Positions 1 through 12,009 of a DNA stretch of 64,000 nt are shown here, piece after piece; position 1 is the stretch's first letter, and each line of letters begins with the position of its first letter. This stretch comes from Agriotes lineatus (taxonomy: Eukaryota > Arthropoda > Insecta > Coleoptera > Elateridae). The stretch spans positions 62,001 to 126,000 of the forward strand of contig CALNHX010001934.1 in assembly GCA_940337035.1 (NCBI GenBank). The letters are read 5' to 3'. The translations under genes and the position numbers were made by a program. Under the pieces are notes generated by a model. The model searched no databases. It saw only the letters and a list, made by a program, of their open reading frames with translations, and was not told the origin of the DNA.

Positions 1-1642
1 ATTTCAGGATATTTTGATACTATTTCATACTAATTTTAGTAATTTCAAAATGTGATTTCAAGAAAATTTTGTAGTATTTCACAATAAATTCAGAGCGTTC
101 TGTAAGATAATTTCAATATATTCCATACTAATTTGAGTACTTTCGACGTATTCTGAGACAATTTCAAATAATTTCGCAGTATTTCGCAAGAAATTCAGAG
201 CGTTCTGTAATAATACTTCAAGATAATTTCAATATATTACATACTAATTGAGTACTTTCGAAGTATTCTGAGATAATTTCAAAATAATTTCGCAGTATTT
301 CACAATAAATTTAAATCTGTGATAATTGCAAGACAATTTCGTAGTATTTTACAATAAATTCAGTACATTTTGAACATTGTGTAATTATTTCAGGATATTT
401 TGATACTATTTCATACTAATTTTAGTAATTTAAAAATGTGATAATTTCACGAAAATTTTGTAGTATTTCACAATAAATTCGAAACATTCTATAAAAATAA
501 ATACTTTAAGATAGCTTCAATACTAATTTGAGTACTGTCAAATTAATTTTGTGATAATTTCAAAATAGTTTCGCAGTATTTCACAATAAATTCAGATGGT
601 TCAGTAATAACATTTAACCATAATTTCAATGTATTCCATACTAATTTGAGTAATTTCAAAGAGTTCTGTGATAATTTCACGACGAGTTCGTATTATTTTA
701 CAATAAATTCAAGGCGTTCTGTAATAATATTTCAAGATAATTTGAATGTATTCCATTTTAATTTAAGTAGCTTCAAAAATTGCTCTGTGATATCTTCGAA
801 GTATTTCAAAATAGATTCCGAGTGTTCTATGATAGTATTTCATGATAATGTCATCGTATTTCAAAGTAATTTAAGTAATTTCAAAGTGGTCTGTGATAAT
901 TTCAACATAATTTTGTAGTATTTCACAATACAGCGTCCTGTAATTATTTCATTATAATTTCATAGTATTTATACTAATTTCAGTAATTTATTTGTTCTGT
1001 GATAATTTTAAAATAATTTTATAGTATTTCACAATAAATTCAGAGTGCTTTTTGATAATATTTCACCATATTTTCATTGTATTTCATACCAATTTAAGAA
1101 CTTCAAAGTGTTCTGTGATAACTTCAAAATAATTTTGTAGTATTTCACAATAAATTGAAAAAGTTGTTTAATAATTTCACTTTAATTTAATTGTATTGTA
1201 TATTAATTTGAGTAACATCGGTGTGTTCTCTGATAATTTCACGATAAATTCGTAGTATTTGAAAATACATTCAAAGCGTTGTATAATAAGTGCACGATAA
1301 TTTCATAGTATTTACACTAATTTCAGTAATTTCTATATGTTCTGTGATATTTCACGATTATTTCCTTACATTTCATAGTAATTTAAGTAATTTCAAAGTG
1401 TTCTCTGATTACTTCAAGTTAATTTCGTAATATTTCATAATAAATTTATACCGTTCTGTAATCGTTCACGATGTCATTGTATTTCATACTAATTTGAGTA
1501 ATATAAAAATGTTCTGTGATAACGTCAAGATGATTTCGTAGTATTTCATAATAAAATCAGTAATTTCAGAGCGTTTTCATTCTATTTCATTGCAATTGCA
1601 ATAATTAAAGTGTTCTGTAATAATTTTACTTAAATTTCTTTA
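1..1642. repeat. Degenerate AT-rich tandem repeat (left part)
   Basis: The stretch is built from endlessly varied copies of short phrases such as 'agtatttcacaataaattc', 'gcgttctgtaataatttca' and 'atactaatttgagta'. They recur in the same order, with a higher-order period near 115 bp where it is clearest (about 120-340), and shorter or longer where units have decayed. Reading frames here (for example 646-918) are by-products of the repeat. It is an old, diverged minisatellite or satellite. The same phrases resume after the MITE at 1645-2347, so the array is older than that insertion. Confidence 0.75.
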
Positions 1643-1644
1643 TA

Positions 1645-2347
1645 CAGGGTGTTAGTAAATAAGTGCGACAAAAGTAAGGGGGTGATTCTGCATGGAAAAA
1701 TAATGATATTTTGTTATATAAATATATATTCGCAATGCTTCGTTTCCGAGCCACAGTTAGTTAAAGTTTTTCTTAAAAATTGATAATTTTTTTATTGCTC
1801 TGAAACCGGTCAAGATATGCAAATGAAGTTTAGTGGGTTTTAAGAGGTACTTATAACGCATTCTTTGATATGCAATTAAGAATTTTATATTCATCATTGG
1901 CGCGCATACGGGTAATGATCCCGATATTTTTCTAGAAAAAAAAATGGTACGCTACTGAGATATTTCAAAATAAAAATTATTTTTGAATTCCTCGTTCAAT
2001 TTGTGACAAAAAAGCTTTCTTGTCATTTTTTGTAGGTATCGCCATTTTTATGCAAAAAATAAGACATCGGGATCATTACCCGTATGCGCGCCAATGATGA
2101 ATATAAAATTCTTAATTGCATATCAAAGAATGCGCTATAAGTACCTCTTAAAACCCACTAAACTTTATTTGCATATCTTGACCGGTTTCAGAGCAATAAA
2201 AAAATTATCAATTTTTAAGAAAAACTTTAACTAACTGTGGCTTGGAAACGAAGCATTTGCGAATATACATTTATATAACAAAATATAATTATTTTTCCAT
2301 GCAGAATCACCCCCTTAATTTTGTCGCACTTATTTACTAACACCCTG
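1645..2347. mobile_element. 703-bp MITE with ~280-bp inverted arms, TA target site
   Basis: The element starts CAGGGTGTTAGTAAATAAGT and ends with its reverse complement. It is flanked by TA on both sides (1643-1644 and 2348-2349). The arms run roughly 1645-1926 and 2065-2347, are nearly identical, and enclose a loop of about 140 bp with no coding capacity. TA duplication plus CAGGG ends fits a non-autonomous Tc1/mariner-type element. It shares the subterminal pattern 'aaGGGGgTGATTC' with the elements at 40223 and 41936. It is nested in the tandem repeat. Confidence 0.85.
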
Positions 2348-2349
2348 TA

Positions 2350-2700
2350 TTTCATATTAATTTGAGTACTTCGGGGTTTTCTATAATAATTTCATAATAG
2401 ATTTGTAGTACGTATTTGACAATAAATTCACAGCGCTGTGTAATAATTTCACGAAAATTTCGTAGTATTTCAGTAAATTCTGAGCGTTGAGTTGGAATTT
2501 CACGATAATTTTATTGAATTTTCATACGAAGTTCAGTAATTTGAAACCGTTCTGCAATAATTTGAAGAATGTCTTAGTATTTCATATAAGTACATTTCGA
2601 TACTTTTCATTAATATCAAAATCATTTCCCACTATTTTGCAATAATTTCTGAACCTTTTATAATAATTTGGTGGCATTTTCAAAGACATTGATTATTGTC
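2350..2700. repeat. Degenerate AT-rich tandem repeat (right part)
   Basis: This continues the array of 1-1642 after the MITE insertion, with the same phrases ('tttcatattaatttgagta', 'ataatttcacgaaaatttcg'). It fades out by about 2700, with isolated fragments perhaps to 3160. Confidence 0.65.
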
Positions 2701-2717
2701 CAACAAGTTCATATAGC

Positions 2718-3032
2718 TCATATTCTTATATGGGTATTTCGCCACTCTGCAAATTAAAATATTAAATAACGAAAATATTAACAACGAACGTCAATGTCAA
2801 AAAATTCATTGGAGGTTGGTCGTTTTTCCTTCCAGTGAAAAAGATAAGTTTCTTGTTAGTTTTAATTGTTATTCGTTGATAACGAGGGCAGATTGTCCCT
2901 CGAAACGTTCGTTGTTAATATTTTCGTTATTTAATATTTTAATTTGCAGAGTGGCGAAATACCCATATAAGAATATGAATTATGAATTCACGCCACAAAG
3001 AAGTTTCAGAGATTATCTTAAGTTCATATAGC
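2718..3032 (+). repeat. Inverted-arm dispersed repeat, possibly Penelope-related
   Basis: A 73-bp arm (2718-2790) is repeated inverted at 2906-2978. Between them is a hairpin-rich segment containing cgttgataacgaggg, a loop, and ccctcgaaacgtt. The right part continues with 'gaattcacgccacaaagaag' and 'tcagagattatctt'. Related pieces lie at 52617-52720 (two outward-facing fragments) and 60560-60775. The inverted truncated arrangement and the GAAACG hairpin resemble terminal parts of Penelope-like elements, a class proven here by the GIY-YIG relic at 42243. A MITE is the alternative. Confidence 0.5.
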
Positions 3033-3420
3033 ATTTCAGAGAATTCAAAACATTTCGTAATAAGTTTTACATCATGTCTAATAATTTTTAAATACTCGCC
3101 AAATATAATTTCATTGCATTTCTAATAATTTCTAGTTAACTTCAAGACAATTCTCAGTACCATACACAAAATCCAACAACCTCATCTGATTTTGTAATAA
3201 GTAATTTCGCAGAATCTTTTAGTAGCTTTGAATTCGTTATATTCTATATTATGCACATTAATGACAAAGTACACAATTTAGACCAATTTGTTAGCTAATA
3301 ATAATCTCAGGTCCTATTATATTCGCATATTTACAGTTTTAAATATTTGCAAGTTACATAATTAATAATGATCTCTATAAATTCTACCATTCGTATTAAT
3401 TATTAGTAGCTTCAGCGTAC

Positions 3421-3600
3421 TTATGCGAACGTTTTGTCCGTCCGTCTGTCCGTGTGTGTCTGGATCGCCTGTAACTTTCGAACGGCTACAGATATCGAAA
3501 TTTTGAAAGGGGGCAAAGTTGTTGCTAAGGTCCCGAGCACCTTCATGCACTATTTGGTTTTGGCGAAAGGTCAACCGTTGTTTTCGCAGTGCTGAAGCTA
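3421..3600. repeat. Dispersed-repeat-like segment rich in 'gtccgtctgtccgtgtgtg'
   Basis: The phrase 'gtccgtccgtctgtccgtgt' is followed by text about 'cctgtaactttcgaacggct'. This layout is common in arthropod interspersed repeats. A comparable 'gtctgtctgtgtgtgggtgg' phrase lies at 7888-7908. No coding sequence is recognisable. Confidence 0.3.
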
Positions 3601-4735
3601 CTCTTTAGACCTGTACTTGAGCAGTTTATTTCAGTGTACAATAATAATTTAATAGCAATTCATAATAAGTTCTTGGACAATGTGAAATCAACCCAAAATG
3701 CAGTTACATTTTTTTAAGTAGCTGGTAGTTTCATAATCTGAAACTACATTAATAATTCAATGCAATCCCGATTGGAAAGGGAAAGGAAAAGTATTTTTCA
3801 CACAGATTTAGAACCTTTAAAGCTAACTGTTGCCCATGCTATCAATGTATGTAAGCTTTCAGAAAACAAAAATATCCAATCGTCAATAATTAACTAATTT
3901 AAATATAAATTACTGCTACCAATAAATCTGCCTCCCACATCGACACATAACGTTAAGTCACCTTCAAACTAAACTATCACATATTAATTATTTCTTAAAT
4001 AGAAACAGCTAGCAAATAAAAAATACACCAAATAGAAGCTGTCTGCGTAGTTAATTGAAATTGACTTCAATTTACAATTAAGAATAGCGGTGGGCGTAAA
4101 AAAGATAACCTTGGCAACAAATGTATAGCAGATTTCCGCTTTTATGTAAACATAAGTTTTATGAAGCATAATAATGCCAGCTCACAGAAGTTGTCACTAA
4201 GTACTACATGAGTTTGGCAGCTTCGCATTAGGTTTTCACAACTACCATCAATTACGTATATCGCATTTTAGACATGTTTAAATATTAGCATTTTTTTCCT
4301 GCAACATTCTTTCCAAAACAAAATTTATTATTTTTACCAGCAGTTTACATCGATTTATGAAACTTGGCAACGAGTTATTAAACGTTATACGGGTATACAA
4401 ATACATTTTATATCCAGATAAGCGAAATACTTTACTGAATAAGTCATTATTTGAAAAGAATATTTCCATGAATTATAAATGCTTAAATCAGGTTTTGAAA
4501 AGAATCTCATTGGAAAAATGTATGTTTCAGGCAAGAGATGAATCAATATATAATGCACAACGGCAAAACGACAAGGAAAAGGTTTTAAAAGAAAGTCCTA
4601 GCAAATCCCACGGGGATGCCAAGTCGACGATTTGGAATAACACACTTTTCCTTCATTAATAACCCATAAAGAAGAAAATATTCTGGAATAAAAATAATTT
4701 CAGGGTAATTGTTTATTACATAAAATTACGGACTG
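3601..4735. other. No recognisable feature
   Basis: AT-rich DNA. The 100-codon frame at 4357-4659 (+) has no recognisable domain and AT-rich codon use like its surroundings, so it is not called as a gene. Confidence 0.5.
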
Positions 4736-5000
4736 GAATCGATACCGGCCGCGATACGTGTCGACACACGCCAATAACACTCTGAGGAATCATGTGACAA
4801 CAAAAACAGACGTGTGCTGGCAAGGGAAGGAGAAAATGTTTCATTTCAGGGATACAAAGTGAATTTCCGCAGCGTGAAATCGTTTTTACGTGATACGCGT
4901 CCGATCTTTCGCATGATGCTATTGTGAGCTGGAAACAAAGCCATGTAAAAATGGCGGTTTGCTACCTTATACAATTTATGTCAGCATTAATTGCGAAGCG
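4736..5000. promoter_or_regulatory. GC-richer noncoding island, candidate conserved element
   Basis: The composition shifts from the AT-rich surroundings to dense non-repetitive sequence with many CpGs (for example 'ataccggccgcgatacgtgt'). There is no long frame and no similarity to the repeats in this window. Such islands in insect gene deserts are often conserved noncoding elements. This is inference from composition only. Confidence 0.25.
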
Positions 5001-5683
5001 AGACAATAAAGAAAGCTTCGGCAGAAAATATGTTTTACCAAAGAGAAATGTAGACGTAAAAGTGAATATATGGATATGTGGAAAGTAACATCATTTATAT
5101 AACTTCCGAGTTTTTGTTATTCATTAAAATAGAAACTAAACAGTTCCTTCTCGCAAGAAAAACAAAAAAGGTAAAAAAATAATTTCCAATACATGATAGA
5201 ATGAAAACATGCAGGTTAAACGCTCTGAAACAGAAATGGTGGAACATTTCCGCTTTAATTTTTCACTAAACTGTTATAACTATTTCAAGGTCAACAATTT
5301 CAACACAGTTTTCTACATAATTCAAAATTATTTTAATAAGTGTATCAAACATATTCAACATATAGGTTGGATTGTAACCAGCCTAATAGGTTTGATAAAG
5401 TATATCCTGTAATGTGTCTTACGACCGAATTAAACGTTAACAGGACATCCTCCTTCGCCGAAGTCGTTCCCTTCCGGATTAGGGATTGCCAATTATCTCT
5501 TGTGGCGAGAATTCATAATCCCGTGGTGCCCGACAAATAGTAATTACCAACTTTCTGCGTCACACCTGAATTGATTTAGACAGAAGATTTTAATTTGAAT
5601 TTTTCACAAACAGAAATCCGTCTATTTAGTTAGCAACTACCTTTTCGTAGCTTCAATTATTTTTTTCATAAACGAAGTCAAAG
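5001..5683. other. No recognisable feature
   Basis: Unique-looking AT-rich sequence. Two overlapping short frames at 5209-5540 show no domain and are probably chance. Confidence 0.5.
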
Positions 5684-5699
5684 AAAACACTGAAATTTA

Positions 5700-6072
5700 T
5701 GTATGTATGTATTATCTGTAACCTCATTTACCTTGCGGTGTCGAGGCTGGTGCTATATGCGCTGGCATCTGGCGGTACAATGATCAACTTGCCCCGGATT
5801 CGGGATACAGAGTTGGATCGCGCCTTTGGTGCTTGCGCAGCAACCATTGTATGAGGTGTGTGTCTTGGTGATGTGTTGACCTTGTTACTCTATCTCTTAG
5901 GTCTGTGGTTCTGAGTAGAGCACAGTTAATTTGGTGCCCAACTGTGAATGGTCACACTGAGCCCGATTCTAATCGCCAAGGATACGGAAAAATTCCGACC
6001 CCAGCGGGATTCGAACCGAGGACTTGCTTAATGCAAGCCTGGCGCTAACCCATCTGCGCCACGCAGCTTCTT
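5700..6072 (-). mobile_element. Full-length tRNA-derived SINE with 16-bp target duplication
   Basis: Read on the minus strand, the tRNA-like head (about 6067-5985) has an A-box in 'tggcgcagatgggttagcgc' and a B-box 'ggttcgaatcc'. A body of about 280 bp follows, ending in a short (ATAC)n tail at 5700. The copy is flanked by a perfect 16-bp direct repeat, aaaacactgaaattta, at 5684-5699 and 6073-6088. That is the signature of LINE-driven insertion. A second copy lacking the head lies at 9345-9515. Confidence 0.9.
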
Positions 6073-6088
6073 AAAACACTGAAATTTA

Positions 6089-7764
6089 ATATTTAAATTC
6101 GTTAAAACGAACAAAACAAACTTTACTGTTGAGAAATGAGACGATCAACTAGTTTTTCGGAAATAACGCCCCTTATACAGTATACACCCTTAGGTTTTAT
6201 TTGCGTAAAATGAAAATAGAATAGTTTCCTCTTCGAAATGGAACGAAAGAAACTTAAAATTATTAATTGAACGGAAGCACAAAGCATACACGTCAAAATT
6301 AAGCAATGACAGTAACAGCCACATTTTAGGAGTGCCGCTATTTACTCACCTTACAGTTGTAATTTTTCACTAAAGCGGAAATCCGATAGTTTTCTTTCGT
6401 CATAGAAAATAAAAACTTTGCACTACTTGTTCAGTCTAATTTATATAGTACCTTGTATGTACTTCGAAATTAATTTAAATTCTTCGCTTAAAATTATATT
6501 GCATCCTACACGACTCTATATTGAGTATCAAGTGGGTACTTCAGATGTCTGCTTCGTTTAATATTAACGATTTTATGTATGTCGATAAGACACTTTCCAA
6601 TAAAGATACTCCAAAGTGACGAATTAAGAAGGCATACATTGCAGATAAAATCAAATCGGCTAGGAAATAGCCTGAAACTATTGGATTTCCGTGTCGGATA
6701 CTGATGCAGGTCCACAATCCCATATCCGAAATTGAAAAACTTCCAAAAACCGAAGTTCTTTCGTGGAGTGTGGAGAATCAGCTATATCTAAATAACAAAG
6801 CTTGTTTGGCGCGCGAAAGGGCTGACCCAACCTCACTCGCCACGTCTCGGAGATGACGGAAAACGTTAGTCGTCAGTTCTGTCTCAGCATTTGTATTGGC
6901 CACACGTGCTCTGGATCCCACTGTGGGAGCTCCCTTTATTCTGAAATCCAAAACACGACTGGCCTCAAGGCTTTTGGAAAAGGAATTGTGAACCTGTACT
7001 TGAACCTAATAAGACACTGCTGTCAACTGATAATGTAGTTGAACGAACTTATTATTTATGACCGTTAAAGAGGTAGACGGCTATTAATAAAATTTTCAAA
7101 AAATATTCAGTAAATTACAAAACCGTTAAGTACAGTATTTGCTGAAAAAATCAAATCAAATACGTATATTAAACAAAATATATACAGATAATTATTTACA
7201 ATTCATTTTATTTTATTATACATCTGTGGAGGGGGCCGTTTTAGGCTTTTGGCCTCTTCAGCCCTGGGGTCTTCCTTCCTTCTTATGGGTATAAAATAAC
7301 ACCTGAGTTTAAATATTAAAATGTAATACAGATGCTACACACACAAGATGGCGAGCGAGATCACTGGATTCGCGTTCGCCATTCTTACAGAATTACGCCG
7401 GTTCAATTCAGCTCACGCAGCTCGGTTGCTATTAAACTTTAAAATTAACTAATTGAAGTCGACATCTCTCAACAGCTTCCTCTACATTATTAAGCACGGT
7501 CGCTTATCTTGCACGCCGAGAACGAATTTCGTTGTTGCCGGTTTTGACTAACCTACATTCGCCAGCGAAACAATCCGATTTCTTCGCACACAACTGCAAA
7601 CAGAAGAAGCAAATATGTATTGCTAAACAGGTTATGTGGTGTTTGTACAGACTTGCTAACGATCAAATAAATATTTGATCTGATTCAGTAACTATTAAGA
7701 GGAACTGAACTTCAAAAACCTCTGGTTGACTACATGAATTCTTATAGCTACAGCTGTTACATTT
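6089..7764. other. No gene recognised
   Basis: Mostly AT-rich unique-looking sequence. A short phrase near 7230-7265 ('ggcttttggcctcttcagcc') looks like a fragment of a dispersed repeat. Frames at 6506-6723 (-) and 6853-7038 (+) have no recognisable domain. Confidence 0.45.
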
Positions 7765-8530
7765 TTACTTTCCCATACCCATAGGTATAGGGAAGTCTTG
7801 GAATCATGAAAATTTTGGAAATCGAGATTTTCACAGAAATATCCGTTTTGGGCCTCTAGGAACCCAAAAAAGTGGTTTTTAAAAAATGTCTGTCTGTGTG
7901 TGGGTGGGTGACGCTCCTACAGCCGAAAGTATTGCTCCGATTTTGATGCGCTTTGGAATGCGGGGGTGTATCGAAAATTCATCGACAAAATAAGCTTTTC
8001 AAAAAAATCCGAAACCGGAAGCGGAAGTTACGCATGTTTTTTTGGTATCACTGTTTTCGTGATTAAAATTTTGAAAATTTTATCGCGGATAACGATAGAG
8101 GGTCATAAGACAAATCTGTTAGTTTTTTGCCGAACTCGCTAGGTTTAAAATGAAGGGCGCTATGATTTTTTGAAAATTTTGAGTTTAACGCCCTATTACT
8201 CAAAAACGGATGAATCGATTCAATTGATTTTTTTTTCTGAATAGTATATGAAGGCTGACATGAGGTGATATAAAAAGTGTTTTGAAAAATATTAAGGGGC
8301 CTAAATTACAAATTTTCAAAATTTTGAAAATTTTCTAAAAATCATTTCTCAAAAACTGCCCACAGGAATTTGTTTAAACTTCATACACTGATAGACCCCG
8401 AAAAGGGCTATCGATCTGTTTTTTAAAGAATCTTATGAATTATCTGTGGCGCCCTCTACGAAGCTTTGAAGTTTGAAAATTTAAACCCCTTTAATTAATA
8501 AACAAAACAAGATAGGTAGCTGGGGTTTTC
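7765..8530. repeat. Repeat-like noncoding segment of unknown class
   Basis: Runs of short A/T blocks ('aaaattttgaaaattt') alternate with phrases such as 'gtctgtctgtgtgtgggtgg', 'cgccctattactcaaaaacg' and 'gcgccctctacgaag'. These resemble noncoding parts of arthropod transposons. No terminal repeats, target duplication or coding region could be defined, so the class stays open. Confidence 0.3.
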
Positions 8531-9340
8531 ACTGAATTGCTCAGTGCATAATGGAGCATATGAATATGCAAAAAAATATTACACTCGTGGATATATGTAA
8601 ACGCACCGGCCCCCTCCCCCCTCTATTTTTGAAAAATAATTTTTTTATTCTAACGGTTGTTATATTTTTGCGTCAAAGAATCTTTGTCCGCGAAAATAAA
8701 AAAATCGATTTTGTATGCCCTAGAAAATATAATTTCCAGGTACTTAGAAAATTTCACCTCGGTGCTACAGCCGTTTTGAGGAAAATAATACATAAACTAG
8801 CACAGTGGCGGCTTGTCCACTTGGCGCCATCTACAGAAGCTCGGTGGTCACGTTTTGAACTACACATTCTTTTATATTTACCCGCAATTTACGTGAAAGT
8901 GTAAACGCTTATCACGGTGAAGACGTGAGTCATCGAGTTGAAATTTTGATATGTTGTAAAGACTGTTGAATAAAGACGATATGAACAGTTTCCAGTATGG
9001 GAAAGTCCAGGGAGGTAGTCACGTCCACTTTTTGTTGTTTACAATTCTGATAACTGTCAGCTTGACTTACTATTGCCCAACATGGGATAAAATAAGCAGC
9101 GGCGAAAAAATTGCTACGGTTTCTACGGTCTGACAGCAACAATGTACATAAAATGTGGTAGGTAGATATTATGTCACATGTGTCAGATTAAATAACCTAA
9201 AAACATGACGTTTTAAAAACCACGTTTACAATACGAAAATTGTCAAATGGTCATGGCCAACGCGGCATTATATATGGGAACGAATTATAGTATAGTTATT
9301 ATAAATGATTGAATAGTTCAGCAACTTTTTGCGTTTCCGA
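8531..9340. other. No recognised gene
   Basis: A 117-codon frame (8551-8904, +) runs through a C-rich and T-rich stretch. It has no recognisable domain and no support as a gene. It may belong to the repeat-like segment on its left, since 'ggcgccatctacagaag' echoes the 'gcgccctctacgaag' there. Confidence 0.4.
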
Positions 9341-9344
9341 ATTA

Positions 9345-9515
9345 TTGTAATTGTATGTATGTATTATCATTAACCGTTTACCTAGCCCTGTAGAGGCTGG
9401 TGCTTTGTACGCTTTGGCATCTAGCGGTGCAGTGCTCAACTTGGCCCGTGTCCAAGTTACAATGTTGGAGAGCGCCACTTTGTGCTTGCGTAGCAACCAT
9501 TGTGTCAGGTGTATG
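9345..9515 (-). mobile_element. 5'-truncated copy of the tRNA-derived SINE
   Basis: The body and 3' tail match the SINE at 5700-6072: 'gtatgtatgtattatc', 'gaggctggtgct', 'gctttggcatctagcggt', 'gcttgcgtagcaaccattgt'. The tRNA-like head is missing, as expected from incomplete reverse transcription. The frames overlapping it are incidental. Confidence 0.8.
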
Positions 9516-10905
9516 TTATGGTTAATTATGTGATATTAAACAAACTACATCCTAAAATCTTAAAGATAGCTTCAATGACGTCTAGCATGCGCTAGCATTT
9601 GTAAAAAATACAAGTGTTTTGCTCATAATGACTAATAACTGTTAAGCGATTATTAAATATATCTGCAACATTCCTGGACATGATTACGAGTATCTCGTGA
9701 CGGAAATTTATTTTAACGTATTTTTAAGTGTTCGCCGAAAGTGTATTAACCTCCATTCATTCTTTTACAGCAGCTGTATGTCTAAACTTCGAATAAAAAT
9801 GAAATACATTCTCGCAGTTTGAATCTATAAACATGGCAATGAAAGACGTCGAAGTGGATGTTTGCATTAGAAGTCGGAGCGTGAACAAGTTTTTCGGTTG
9901 TGTAGCGAATGTCAAAAATAATTATAGAGCTTTTATAGGGACTATGAATAATCGTTAAAAAAGAATTAAACAGCAATTAGAATGAAATAAAACCACCAAC
10001 TCTAACGGTAGTTTCAGTGTTTTGAATTGGCTGCGATATATTTATTTCTCACTGGATAGTAAGAACTTACAGAATCTATTATACTTTAAAAAATCGAGGA
10101 TAAACGTTAATTTCCTTTCCTAAACAAAAAATAAAATAATAACATTTAATTAATATTCTGCGAACTGTCTTAATTTTAAAAACTGGATAGACTGTTTGCT
10201 AGACATAACACAGGTGAGCTTCTAAAATTAAAATAAATATTAGCAAAGAACATAAATAATCGCAAAAAATTGTTTACATTTTATGAGCAATCACGAGCTA
10301 TGCATAAAAATTAGAAAGTTCTAAAATCGGAAATTGTATAGTTTTATAAGCAAAAAATGGAGCAATAAATAATTCCGGTTGGAATTTTGATTAACAGGAT
10401 GGATTTTTCGCTTCGTTACTTTTTTTCTTAGCAAGAAGCCAACACCAGTGATGTACAAGAGGACAAATTTTATTATTCAATGAAAATAGCAAAATAGTAC
10501 TGATATACCTACTTAGAGACGTAGAAAAGTATATAAGACCATGTAACTACGAAATATAGGCAACCCATTTAACGCTGTTGGCAAAAAATTTAGAAAAATT
10601 AAAAATCAACAGAAGCTGTGGGATGACACATATTAAACAATTGAGTTATTGGATACAAGAAGCTACTTTCATTCAAAATAATAAAAATTTCAAATTCAAA
10701 ACACAACGTAGGAAATCAATCTACATCACCAGAGTCGATATGAATAATCTATTTACGATAGTTAGCTTGGATATACTGGAAGTAGTACCTAACCTAAAAC
10801 TGGGGCCAAGTTGGCCATGATTGGCCATGACTGAGTAGAGTTCTTTAATGCACGTAACATTTGTGGGATATTTTTCAAGATCTCTTTTGAATAGTTATGT
10901 ATGTA
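9516..10905. other. No recognisable feature
   Basis: AT-rich DNA without repeats shared with the rest of the window. The 80-codon frame at 10578-10820 (+) has no recognisable domain. Confidence 0.45.
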
Positions 10906-10908
10906 TCA

Positions 10909-11065
10909 AGGGCGTAAAACATGCCTTTTTGGCCCGCGGTGTGAAAGTTATAGCACAAGGTGCGGAGCACCGAGGGCTATAACACGACAAGCGCCATAGT
11001 GCTAATTACGCCCGAGGCGCATACAAAACTTCATGTACGATCGAAATTTTAAAAAGGCATATTCA
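10909..11065. repeat. Nested foldback structure
   Basis: Three inverted pairs are nested: GGGCGTAA with TTACGCCC (about 10911/11014), TTATAGC with GCTATAA (about 10950/10976), and an inner GGTGC/GCACC. Outer 'gccttttt' and 'aaaaaggc' also pair. The GC-rich foldback in AT-rich DNA suggests a small MITE or the end of a DNA transposon. Phrases like 'cccgcggt' and 'ccgagggc' recur in the foldback at 11621-11990. Confidence 0.45.
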
Positions 11066-11620
11066 GATTACGTAAAATGTTGTGAAATTAAAACAGGGCA
11101 ATTTGTACAATAATTATATTAGCTGAATAGTATCGTGTTTAAAAAAAAACTAATTCGCAGCATGCCATGTTCAAATTGAAGTTGCCATAACTTGATACAT
11201 GCCCATTGAAACAAATGAACTAATATAAGTCAGAGAGAACTAAATTACATCTTGATCTTGAACTATTTTCCTAAAAATACACAAAACACTTACTAAAAAC
11301 AATTTTTATTGACTGTTATGATTAATACGCTCGTTGTTGTTGTGTAAATGGCATCTTATTTTCCTTTTTGCTTGATGTAAGTAAACTTAATGCAATGTAA
11401 ACTTTGGCCTGTCAGAGTGACAAATGTTTTCATAAACAAAATGCATTCTGACATTCACCTATAGACTTAATTTAATACATGACTAGATTTTTTATCTTTC
11501 TTTCCAAGGCCTGCCCTAATTGATTTTTTTTTTAATACCCGCTACCGTTGTAAGTAAGGATGTTTTTCATTAATACGTGTTTGTAAATAATAACTCAAAT
11601 GACGTTATCGGGTGGTAAAA
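11066..11620. other. No recognisable feature
   Basis: AT-rich spacer between two related foldbacks. It could be the interior of one composite element, but nothing coding is visible. Confidence 0.4.
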
Positions 11621-11990
11621 TTCTTTTTCGCCCGCGGTCAATAATAGCTGTTTATGAAACAAGTTGCAAAACAAGCGTTTTAGGTACGCGACGTGTTTTG
11701 TCAAACCAGGCCGAAGGTCGACTTTGAAATCGCGTCAAGTGCCTAACAACTTTTTTGCAACGCGTATCACGCAAGATCTTATCTACTTTGTATAAAAATT
11801 ATCAGAAACTTTCATAAATGTGACAATATTTCAGTTTTCTGAAATAAAGAAGGCTGTTTTGGCGTTCTTCATACGAAAAGAACAATGCAAGAACGGTGCT
11901 TTAATAAACAAACTTCATTAAAGCACTGTTTTCAGTGTTTTAATAGCCACATTAAAACACCAAAGTAGAGACCGAGGGCGAAAAAGACAA
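11621..11990. mobile_element. Foldback element with CTTTTTCGCCCGCGGTC-type arms
   Basis: The left end contains 'ctttttcgcccgcggtc' (about 11630). The right end contains its imperfect reverse complement, 'gaccgagggcgaaaaag' (about 11968). The interior includes a short imperfect palindrome around 'gcactgttttcagtgtttt'. It directly precedes the transposase relic at 12010. It may be a non-autonomous foldback or the terminal repeat of the element that carried that transposase. No clear target duplication was found. Confidence 0.45.
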
Positions 11991-12009
11991 GCTTTACGCC
12001 TGAAGATGC

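Noticed and set aside
1..3160. CRISPR-like array
   Set aside because: The repeats are diverged, contiguous and without unique spacers. The context is an insect genome, so this is a satellite.
4357..4659. 100-codon plus-strand frame as a gene
   Set aside because: No domain, AT-biased codons and no splice or promoter context.
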